From NCBI GenBank assembly GCA_021767245.1, contig JAASTO010000111.1, positions 1 to 8,453 of the forward strand: 8,453 nucleotides of DNA. The letters are read 5' to 3'. This document shows, one piece after another, positions 1 through 6,480 of this stretch. The translations under genes were made by a program, and so were the position numbers. Under the pieces are notes generated by a model. It was not told where the DNA came from. It searched no databases and was given only the letters and a program-made list of their open reading frames with translations. The number at the start of each line of letters is the position of its first letter. Positions within the stretch are counted from its first letter, which is position 1. This DNA is from Balneolaceae bacterium (GTDB taxonomy: Bacteria; Bacteroidota; Rhodothermia; Balneolales; Balneolaceae).

Positions 1-287
1 GGTCGGCCCTTTTTCAGGATCAGCCTTGTTTCAACAGAATCATCGTCAAATTCCTTTTCGATCTTTTTGTTTAATTCGCCACGGATCAAATCCTCAAAAT
101 CATCCGTATTCTTGAGGTTAGGAAAAAGCTCCACCATTTCTTCAGCTACCGAGCCGGATTCAATGACATGCAAAAAGGAAATGGTTTTTGGCTGAATGAC
201 AGAGGTCAGGAATTTGGTGTACCCGATCAGGATGTCATCCATTTTAGAAAGATCTAAGCATACGAACCAATGATCTAAATTCTTCAT
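1..287 (-). CDS. Universal stress protein (UspA family), N-terminal part, cut by window edge
   Basis: The first 95 codons of a gene on the minus strand run off the left edge of the window. The protein begins MKNLDHWFVCLDLSKMDD and continues with a helix (ILIGYTKFLTSVI) and a strand (TISFLHVIES). This is the beta1-alpha1-beta2 opening of the UspA alpha/beta fold, where the D in the first strand and the following loop contact the nucleotide in ATP-binding members. The C-terminal glycine-rich ATP motif (GxxG-9x-G[ST]) lies outside the window, so ATP binding cannot be judged. The ATG is preceded by a clear TAGGAG Shine-Dalgarno that overlaps the stop of the transporter gene 9 nt upstream, so the two are very likely co-transcribed. 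UspA-type proteins are known partners of some osmolyte transporters (for example TeaD with TeaABC), which suggests a regulatory role here. That role is inference. Confidence 0.8.
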   Translation of the reverse strand, partial: MKNLDHWFVCLDLSKMDDILIGYTKFLTSVIQPKTISFLHVIESGSVAEEMVELFPNLKNTDDFEDLIRGELNKKIEKEFDDDSVETRLILKKGR

Positions 288-299
288 AACTATCTCCTA
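288..299 (-). promoter_or_regulatory. Shine-Dalgarno of the stress-protein gene overlapping the transporter stop
   Basis: On the minus strand the transporter ends CAA-TAG, and that TAG is also the first part of TAGGAG, a strong ribosome-binding site 6 nt before the ATG of the stress-protein gene (GATAGTTATG). Ribosomes ending on the transporter would sit on this site, so translational coupling is likely. It stands out because the other two visible minus-strand starts have weak or no such motif. Confidence 0.7.
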
Positions 300-1922
300 T
301 TGCTCTTTCTCTTTTTGTTGATTTTTGATGGCGTCTTCAACGAGCTCTTTATATGAGTCCCGCTCTTTGTCTTTGATGCGTTGCTGATTTTCCTTGTATT
401 CACGTTTCAAACCTTGATGCAGACTGTAACACATCACCAGCAGAATCAATGCAAATGGCAGGCCGGTACTGATGGAGGCTGTTTGTAGTGCCGTTAATCC
501 CCCTCCGATCAATAAGATGGCAGCCACGAGTCCCTCTGTTTGTGCCCAGAAAATACGTTGACCGACCGGGGCATCCAGTTTGCCGCCACTTGTCAGACCA
601 TCGATAACGAGTGAACCGGAATCTGATGAAGTGACAAAGAAGCTCAGAATGAGTACGATAGCAATGAGGGAAGTCACCATTTCAAGTGGAAACTGTTCGA
701 GGAAAACAAATAAAGCGGTGGCCACATTATCGTTGACGGCATCGCCAATATTTCCAATTCCTGACATTTCAAGACTGATGGCCGATCCACCAAAGGCAGA
801 CATCCACAGAAAGGTGATGATACTTGGTACGATGAGTACACCCAGTACAAATTCCTTAACGGTTCGACCCTTAGATATTCGTGCGATAAACATGCCGACG
901 TAAGGTGACCATGAGATCCACCAGGCCCAGTAAAAGATGGTCCATGATGATTGCCAGTTGGTTCCGGAGTAAGATTCCGTCCAGAAACTAAAAGTGGCAA
1001 CTGAGTTCAGGTACCCGCCAAAATTCTGAATAAAAGAATCAAAGATGAAAATGGTTGGGCCAACCAGGATCACAAACACCAGGAACAAGGCCGCGATACG
1101 GACATTCAGTTCACTCAAGACCCGAACGCCTTTATCGATACCCAATACAACAGATACGGTTGCTACAGCCGTGATCCCTACGATGATCCCAACCTGCAGG
1201 TAGATGTTGTCAGGAAGGCCAAACACATGTTCAAGCCCGGCACTGACCTGCAGCACGCCTAATCCAAGGGAGGTGGCCAGTCCAAATAAAGTGGCCAGCA
1301 CCGCGAGGACATCGATCACATCTCCCATCCAGCCTTTGATGCGGTCACCGATCAGGGGGTAGAATACAGAACGAAAGGAAAGTGGGAGTCCGCGGTTAAA
1401 GGCAAAGAAGCCTAAGGCAAGTCCCACGACAGCATAAATGCCCCAGGCATGAAACCCCCAGTGTAGGTAGGTCAGATTCATAGCCTGTTGAGCGGCTTCG
1501 GCGGTTTCACCATCCGCCATCGGGGGTGAAAGGTAATGAAAGATGGGTTCAGCCACACTCCAGAACATGATACCGATCCCCATACCTGCACTAAACAACA
1601 TGGCAAACCACGCCATAGTACTGAAGTCTGTTTCAGCATCATCTCCACCAAGTTTGATGTTACCAAATCGGCTAAAAGCGATGAATAATGAAAAAACTAT
1701 GAAGATGTTAACGGCAATGACAAAGAACCAACCACCGTTATCGGTAACTCCACTTTGAATATTATTGAAAAGTTCTTCTGCCTGATCACCCAACAGGAGG
1801 GTTGATACGATCATAATAGTGATCAGAGCTATAGCCGGCCAGAAAACCGGTTTGTGAATATCAAAGTATTTGTTGATACCCGTACGTTTGCTTTTAGGTT
1901 TATCGTCTCCTCGAATGGCCAT
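297..1922 (-). CDS. BCCT-family glycine betaine/choline-type transporter
   Basis: This 541-residue inner-membrane protein has about 12 hydrophobic segments between residues 27 and 503, the usual size for the betaine/carnitine/choline transporter family. The family uses the LeuT fold to import quaternary-ammonium osmolytes. Visible hallmarks are the glycine stretch GMGIG at 113-117, found in sodium-coupled betaine carriers such as BetP. HWGFHAWGIY follows at 154-163, with W155, W160 and Y163 spaced exactly like the BetP aromatic box W189/W194/Y197. The signature WAWWISWSPYVGMFIARISK at 332-351 has W334, W335 and W338 matching BetP W373/W374/W377, and is followed by GRT. TSSDSGS lies at 431-437. 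A Lys/Glu-rich tail of about 37 residues follows the last helix and could sense osmotic stress as in BetP. The ATG at 1922 has no good Shine-Dalgarno, which is common in Bacteroidota. Betaine is the likely substrate, but choline or another compatible solute cannot be excluded. Confidence 0.92.
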   Translation of the reverse strand: MAIRGDDKPKSKRTGINKYFDIHKPVFWPAIALITIMIVSTLLLGDQAEELFNNIQSGVTDNGGWFFVIAVNIFIVFSLFIAFSRFGNIKLGGDDAETDFSTMAWFAMLFSAGMGIGIMFWSVAEPIFHYLSPPMADGETAEAAQQAMNLTYLHWGFHAWGIYAVVGLALGFFAFNRGLPLSFRSVFYPLIGDRIKGWMGDVIDVLAVLATLFGLATSLGLGVLQVSAGLEHVFGLPDNIYLQVGIIVGITAVATVSVVLGIDKGVRVLSELNVRIAALFLVFVILVGPTIFIFDSFIQNFGGYLNSVATFSFWTESYSGTNWQSSWTIFYWAWWISWSPYVGMFIARISKGRTVKEFVLGVLIVPSIITFLWMSAFGGSAISLEMSGIGNIGDAVNDNVATALFVFLEQFPLEMVTSLIAIVLILSFFVTSSDSGSLVIDGLTSGGKLDAPVGQRIFWAQTEGLVAAILLIGGGLTALQTASISTGLPFALILLVMCYSLHQGLKREYKENQQRIKDKERDSYKELVEDAIKNQQKEKEQ

Positions 1923-2148
1923 TATTGAGATTTTAAGGGATTAAAAATTGGCTTCAGGATAATAACCGAACACGTTGCCCCGGGATTAATGCAGCTAAAG
2001 GTACCCGATCGTGCCGGTGGTAATAATGCAATTACATCTACTAACTACAAGAAATAGTTTGATACAATTCATTTTTATCTGGGTTGATGGGAAACCAGTT
2101 CAAAATTAAATCACAGTGTATCCATTGTTTGTTGTAGAGTACACAAAC
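1923..2148. other. Non-coding region upstream of the transporter gene
   Basis: No credible gene is visible here. The stretch must carry the promoter of the transporter/stress-protein unit on the minus strand. One perfect match to the Bacteroidota -7 consensus TAnnTTTG (TAATTTTG, minus strand, 2108-2101) is present. No TTG -33 element lies at the usual 19-21 nt spacing before it, so the promoter call is weak. If it were used, the leader would be about 170 nt. No riboswitch-like architecture was recognised. Confidence 0.4.
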
Positions 2149-2181
2149 AAAAAAGGCTTCGAAGAATTAACTCCGAAGCCT
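2149..2181 (-). terminator. Intrinsic terminator of the lipoprotein gene
   Basis: Read on the minus strand, AGGCTTCG (2181-2174) pairs perfectly with CGAAGCCT (2161-2154) around a 12-nt loop. It is followed directly by TTTTT and then GTTTGTG. An 8-bp GC-containing stem with a U-tract about 30 nt after the lipoprotein stop fits a Rho-independent terminator on that strand. It would insulate the transporter unit downstream. Confidence 0.75.
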
Positions 2182-2210
2182 AAGTATGGAAGCTTTACAG
2201 CTTTAAAATA

Positions 2211-3425
2211 TCATTTTTTTGATTTTCTCAAAATATTAAGTCCATCTATACCATTGGCAAGGATGATGAAATTACCATCCGTTTTTACAAAGTTGGCGGA
2301 TCCGGTTCCCCCCTTCCAGCTGTACACTTCTTCAGGTTCTTTATTTCCGCTTCGGGCAATGGTGGTGATGAAAAGTCCGTCGGTTCCATTCGCAATATAA
2401 ACATATTGGCCATCTACGGTCACTCCATTGGAAACATCATCACCCTGTGGATTAAACTCATAGACAGGATCGGTTCCGGTATTGAATTTATAACCTTTAA
2501 CCCCTTGATCTCCCAAGGCAGCATAGGTAATGGAGGCTGTGTGTTCGAGCACATTTTTTCCGTCAGTTGGGGCTACGGTGAATGGGGTCTGAAAATTGGT
2601 CACGGTTTCTTTCTTGAAATCCATGATCGTGAAATTCGCTTTGTGGTCTGCTGTCAAGTTCAATCCCACTATGTCGTCCTGACGACGGTCAATGCTTTTA
2701 GCAAAAGTATTATCAACCCGGTTGGTGATATCAAAATCTTTTTTGCTTAGCTCATAATAGCCCCCTCCTGTGGCGCCGGCTGCTACATAAAGATACTGCC
2801 CCGGGGCATCCACAATATCATTACCCGAATAACTTGGAAGTGGAGTTTCACGATAATCATTTTCTTCGAACTCACCTTTATCGATGCCCAACTCTCCGAT
2901 GATGGCCCCATTATGGTCGGCCGTGCTGTGACCTGAACTGTTGACGTCACGCCCACCGGTTATCCATAACAACTTGTTGTTTTCTTCTACATCCAGGGCA
3001 TTAACATCCGTATCAGCGAAAGAAATATGGGAAACAAGGCTTGGATTATCCTCATCTCGGATATCAATGATATCAACGGCTCCGCCATAATCATTACCAT
3101 TCAAATGGTAGGAGATATACACCTTGTTGGCCCGAAGCTCTATACTGGTGGCGCTTAATTTTTGACCGTTCACTTCCGGAGAGGCTACGTTGGCAACATG
3201 CGTGAAGCTGCCTGAGCCCGAGGCAGTAATGGAGCCGGCCGTTTTAGATCGGGTGGAATCTAAAACCACAGGCTGATTGATGAGCTGAATTCTTTCGTTC
3301 AGTGATTCAACATCATTGTTGATATCGACTTTGAAATTATTTCCATCACTGTTGGATAAGATGTCGCATGCACCAAAGGTGGAAGCCACCAACAGTACTA
3401 TTAGTAGTTTTTTTACATTTGCCAT
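2211..3425 (-). CDS. Secreted lipoprotein with LVIVD-type beta-propeller repeats
   Basis: This 404-residue protein has a basic N-terminus (MANVKK), a hydrophobic stretch and a lipobox ending FGAC. Cys20 is therefore the likely lipidated residue, and the mature protein would be anchored outside the cytoplasm. After a low-complexity linker (about 21-95) the rest is beta-rich, with repeated units of the form strand-A-x-G-x-x-G-strand: VYISYHLNG...AVDIIDI (102-122), YLYVAAGATGGGYYEL (211-226), YAALGDQGVKGYKF (301-314), YVYIANGTDGLFIT (341-354) and FIILANGIDGLNIL (386-399). These resemble LVIVD repeats, which form beta-propellers. The molecular function is unknown, with binding or scaffolding most likely, and no catalytic motif was seen. 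Residue +2 after the Cys is Asp. This is an inner-membrane retention signal in E. coli but not a reliable guide in Bacteroidota. The gene is divergent from the synthetase gene, and a functional link is unproven. Confidence 0.8.
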   Translation of the reverse strand: MANVKKLLIVLLVASTFGACDILSNSDGNNFKVDINNDVESLNERIQLINQPVVLDSTRSKTAGSITASGSGSFTHVANVASPEVNGQKLSATSIELRANKVYISYHLNGNDYGGAVDIIDIRDEDNPSLVSHISFADTDVNALDVEENNKLLWITGGRDVNSSGHSTADHNGAIIGELGIDKGEFEENDYRETPLPSYSGNDIVDAPGQYLYVAAGATGGGYYELSKKDFDITNRVDNTFAKSIDRRQDDIVGLNLTADHKANFTIMDFKKETVTNFQTPFTVAPTDGKNVLEHTASITYAALGDQGVKGYKFNTGTDPVYEFNPQGDDVSNGVTVDGQYVYIANGTDGLFITTIARSGNKEPEEVYSWKGGTGSANFVKTDGNFIILANGIDGLNILRKSKK

Positions 3426-3429
3426 AACT

Positions 3430-3445
3430 CTTTAACCCCTTAAAG
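3430..3445 (-). repeat. Small hairpin in the leader of the lipoprotein gene
   Basis: CTTTAA and TTAAAG pair around a four-base loop, read as GGGG on the minus strand, only 4 nt before the lipoprotein ATG. The GGGG could act as part of a ribosome-binding site held in the loop. The stem is short and AT-rich, so it may be chance. Confidence 0.3.
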
Positions 3446-3591
3446 CTGAAAACTATGTTTTGGTTTATCTTGAATCTATGCAGAAGTGAAGAGATAATTT
3501 TATAGAATTTCTTAAGATTGCTTAATGGTTGTGGCAGATGAGATTAAACTCCTGTAATAATGACGGTTTATATTTTTAAAAGTTAAATTTA

Positions 3592-3622
3592 TTGATATTA
3601 TATCTGACGATATAAAGATCAA
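3592..3622. promoter_or_regulatory. 31-nt hyphenated inverted repeat, candidate operator of the synthetase gene
   Basis: The outer arms TTGAT (3592-3596) and ATCAA (3618-3622) and the inner arms TTATATC (3598-3604) and GATATAA (3609-3615) are perfectly complementary around a TGAC centre. Only a 1-nt versus 2-nt bulge separates the inner and outer arms. The twelve paired positions lie 41 nt before the preferred ATG of the synthetase. Such dyads commonly bind dimeric repressors or activators. It could instead fold as an mRNA leader hairpin. No T-tract follows, so it is not a terminator. Confidence 0.45.
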
Positions 3623-3663
3623 ATCAGTTGGGTAAAATTGGGAATTTAAAAAAGAGATTTAAC

Positions 3664-6396
3664 ATGGGTTTAAGGGACCTGTTCTTGCAAGTTGCAAAAG
3701 GGGATGTGGAATACGAAAAGGCTATGGCTAAAATCAGGCAGGCTGATCCTGATTCAATAGCGCTGGTTCACGAAGACGAGGTGTGGACTTACAGCGAGTT
3801 GTTTGGTCGCGTTGATGCATTAGCTGGCCACCTTCAGAAAAAAGGAGTCAGGCCAAATGATATCATAGGGGTTTACGCTGACCGGTCACAGGAAATGATG
3901 GTGAGTATTCTTGGGATCCTGAAAGCCGGGGCAGCATTTCTTCCACTCGATCCCCAATACCCGGAAGACCGTATCCGGTTTATGGTAGAGGATACCGGCA
4001 CAACGTTGATATTGTCGCAGGAAAAATACCGCCAAAAGCTTGATGGATTTGATTCAGAGATACTAAGTGTGGATGAACATTGGGAGGAGATCTCATCGGA
4101 AAAAGCTGATTATGAGCTGCCGAATATAACAATGGATGATCTTGCCTACATCATTTACACTTCCGGGTCTACGGGTACACCAAAAGGGGTGATGGTGACC
4201 TTTGGCAATTTGGTGAGTTACACACTGATGGCCGTTGATGAATATCAGTTGAATGCTGAGGATGTGACCCTGCAATTCGGGACCATGAATTTTGATGTAT
4301 TTACCGAGGAGGTATTTCCTACCTATTTAGCTGGCGGCACCTTAGTTCTTCGGGATGAAGCGTCGGCACTTGGAGGTGATGCTTTCTGGTCGTTCATTGA
4401 GAAACATCAGGTCACCTTTATCACGTTGCCCACGGCTTTCTGGCACACCTTATGCACACAACTGGATGACCGGCATGTTGAAATGGCGAAGTCGGTTAAA
4501 CTGTTGGTGTTTGGCGGGGAAGCGGTGTCAGAGCATATGCTGGACCTGTGGCAGCAAAGGTTTGGCAGTTCCGTCAGGTTGATGAATACCTATGGGCCAA
4601 GCGAGACCACAGTTGTTGTGACGGGATTCGATTGTCAGGATTATGATGTTTCTAAAGGGAAGGTTCCGATCGGAAAGCCGTTCAACAATGTAGAATGTTA
4701 TATTCTGGATGAAGACTTAAATCAATGCTCTCCCGGTAAACGAGGTGAGTTGTATATAGCAGGGCCGCAGGTAGCTAAGGGTTACCTCCACCGTCCTGAA
4801 TTGACCAAAGAGCGGTTCATTAATAACCCATTTGGATCTGGTCGTTTCGGGGTTATGTATAAAACAGGGGATGTGTGCAGCTATCTGCCGGATGGCAATA
4901 TCGCTTTTGAAGGGCGCAATGATTCACAGGTTAAATTGCGTGGACTCAGGATCGAACTTGGTGAAATTGAAACGGCGATCAATCGACTTGAGTCGGTGAA
5001 AGCTTGTGTGGTGATCGTTCGCGAGGATATCCCCGGAGATAAGAAGATCGTGGCTTATTTTGTGCCGGAAGGTGAAACACTGAGCCCCAAGTTGCTCAAA
5101 GAAGAGCTTAAAACGGTGTTAGCCGGATACATGATCCCAACGGCATTTGTAAGCCTGGGAGAAATTCCACTTACAACCAATGGAAAGGTGGACAAACGAG
5201 CCCTTCCTGAACCCGATCGGGAACACCTTGCAGGTGGTGGCGATATTATGCTTCCGGAAAGTGAAATGGAACGCAAGTTACTTAAGATCTGGGAGAAGGT
5301 GTTGAATGTTCATCCGATCGGTGTGGAGGATAACTTTTTCGATATTGGTGGGCATTCTCTGATCGCAGTGAGCCTGTTTGATGAGATCAGAAATGAAATG
5401 GGGGCAGATCTTCCCTTAGCTGCTTTGTTTGAGGCTCCGACGATCCGCCAATTGGCAGATCATATCGAAAGGGAAGATGAAAAACTACGGTCGGTTTCGG
5501 CTTCTCCACTGGTTAGAATTCAGGAAGAGGGAAATAAAACGCCGTTTTTCTGTATTCATGGTCATTTTGGGAACGTACTTAATTTTGCAACTCTTTCGAG
5601 GGAGTTAGGCGATGATCAGCCGTTTTATGGATTACAGGGAATTGGATTTGCGGGGGTTGAGATTCCACTGACCAGGATCGAGGACATAGCGGATCGGTAC
5701 ATCAAAGAGATCAAATCGGTTCAACCCGAAGGACCGTATTCTGTTGGTGGTTATTGTTATGGTACATTGGTGGCGCTCGAAGTGGCTGAAAAGTTGAAGT
5801 CATTGGGTGATCAGGTTGAGCATCTCGTTATGTTCGATCCTCAACCCAACCTGTATCCTGAACTGCTGGATCAACAGGTGTTGTGCAATTTTGAGAACCT
5901 CCAAAAACAACAACGGGCTGAGATCATCAAGAAAGAAATTGAGGGCAGATCTTTCCTGAAGAAAGCCGAATATTTTGCCGGCAGGATCAGAGAGCGATTG
6001 ATCTCAGAGCTTCATATAAATGGGATCAAATTCTTTGAATGGGTGGGGTTCAAGCTACCTAAATTCTTGAGGGATGTCGAATACACAAATTTTGTGGCGA
6101 TGAACACCTATAAAGTGAAAGCTCCCTGGAGTTCGAAGCTGGATATGATCCTGTCAAGGCCGGTTGTGGATGGGTATTCTGAAGATCCGGAATCTGACTG
6201 GGCAGGAATGTCTAAGACAAACGTAACGGTCCATTTTGTGGATGACAATGGAATAATAGCCGGTGGTGAAATGTTTAAAAAACCCTTTGTTTATCAAACG
6301 GCTGCCATTGTGAAACGTGTTCTCGCAAATAGTTCTTCAGAAGTTCAGGAGGATAATGTTACTGGTCCCAAAGCACTCAAAAGAAGTGGATCTTAG
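3664..6396 (+). CDS. Stand-alone NRPS-like synthetase: adenylation-thiolation-thioesterase
   Basis: From the ATG at 3664 the protein has 910 residues. An in-frame TTG at 3628 would add 12, but it has no ribosome site and AT-rich leader-like codons, whereas AAGAG precedes the ATG. The adenylation domain (about 20-530) activates an amino acid as its AMP ester. It shows IIYTSGSTGTPKGVMV at 163-178, NTYGPSETT at 308-316, YKTGD at 399-403, the hinge run GRNDSQVKLRGLRIELGEIE at 417-436 and NGKVDKRALP at 506-515 with the catalytic Lys. The thiolation domain has FFDIGGHSL with Ser565 for phosphopantetheine. The thioesterase (about 616-890) has an alpha/beta-hydrolase core, HGHFGN at 632-637, GYCYG with Cys698 in the nucleophile elbow, and Asp725. 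No C-terminal catalytic His is evident. There is no condensation domain, so the product may be a released, dimerised or trans-acylated amino acid. The gene stands alone on its strand in this window. Confidence 0.93.
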   Translation: MGLRDLFLQVAKGDVEYEKAMAKIRQADPDSIALVHEDEVWTYSELFGRVDALAGHLQKKGVRPNDIIGVYADRSQEMMVSILGILKAGAAFLPLDPQYPEDRIRFMVEDTGTTLILSQEKYRQKLDGFDSEILSVDEHWEEISSEKADYELPNITMDDLAYIIYTSGSTGTPKGVMVTFGNLVSYTLMAVDEYQLNAEDVTLQFGTMNFDVFTEEVFPTYLAGGTLVLRDEASALGGDAFWSFIEKHQVTFITLPTAFWHTLCTQLDDRHVEMAKSVKLLVFGGEAVSEHMLDLWQQRFGSSVRLMNTYGPSETTVVVTGFDCQDYDVSKGKVPIGKPFNNVECYILDEDLNQCSPGKRGELYIAGPQVAKGYLHRPELTKERFINNPFGSGRFGVMYKTGDVCSYLPDGNIAFEGRNDSQVKLRGLRIELGEIETAINRLESVKACVVIVREDIPGDKKIVAYFVPEGETLSPKLLKEELKTVLAGYMIPTAFVSLGEIPLTTNGKVDKRALPEPDREHLAGGGDIMLPESEMERKLLKIWEKVLNVHPIGVEDNFFDIGGHSLIAVSLFDEIRNEMGADLPLAALFEAPTIRQLADHIEREDEKLRSVSASPLVRIQEEGNKTPFFCIHGHFGNVLNFATLSRELGDDQPFYGLQGIGFAGVEIPLTRIEDIADRYIKEIKSVQPEGPYSVGGYCYGTLVALEVAEKLKSLGDQVEHLVMFDPQPNLYPELLDQQVLCNFENLQKQQRAEIIKKEIEGRSFLKKAEYFAGRIRERLISELHINGIKFFEWVGFKLPKFLRDVEYTNFVAMNTYKVKAPWSSKLDMILSRPVVDGYSEDPESDWAGMSKTNVTVHFVDDNGIIAGGEMFKKPFVYQTAAIVKRVLANSSSEVQEDNVTGPKALKRSGS

Positions 6397-6480
6397 CCAT
6401 AAAATATTAGCCAGGTAAAACAATCTGGGTGATCAAGCAAACTTCATCAGTTATGAAACGTTTGATCATTCTTAGCCATA
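6391..6480. repeat. 11-nt direct repeat flanking the convergent gene ends
   Basis: TCTTAGCCATA occurs at 6391-6401, covering the synthetase stop, and again at 6470-6480, inside the 3' end of the facing fadJ-like gene. A shorter copy, TTAGCCA, lies at 6407-6413. The spacing holds the whole convergent intergenic stretch. It may be a trace of a small duplication or chance. Confidence 0.35.
6430..6468. terminator. Dyad between convergent genes, possible bidirectional transcription end
   Basis: TGATCAAGC (6430-6438) pairs with GTTTGATCA (6460-6468), with one G-U pair. Inside the loop TTCAT (6443-6447) pairs with ATGAA (6453-6457), giving a nested hairpin that covers the stop codon of the fadJ-like gene. 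Neither strand shows a strong adjoining T-tract, so a standard intrinsic terminator is doubtful. It may still stall transcription or protect mRNA 3' ends. Confidence 0.3.

Noticed and set aside
2101..2108. TAATTTTG (minus strand) as a Bacteroidota-type promoter for the transporter
   Set aside because: It fits the -7 consensus, but no TTG element sits at the expected distance. One 8-mer with two free positions in AT-rich DNA is weak evidence.
2406..2750. Plus-strand open frame of 114 codons opposite the lipoprotein gene
   Set aside because: Antisense to a gene with signal peptide and repeats; composition is that of a shadow frame.
3529..3616. Sigma-type promoters for the synthetase (TTG at 3529 with TAATAATG at 3555; TTGATA at 3592 with TATAAA at 3611)
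   Set aside because: Spacers of 23 and 13 nt are outside the usual ranges, and the second pair is part of the dyad itself.
3592..3622. Terminator for transcription entering from upstream
   Set aside because: The stem is AT-rich and no T-tract follows on either strand.
3664..6396. Fungal-type aryl-acid A-T-TE quinone synthetase or indigoidine synthetase
   Set aside because: The amino-binding Asp is present, unlike in aryl-pyruvate enzymes, and no oxidase domain is inserted in the adenylation domain.
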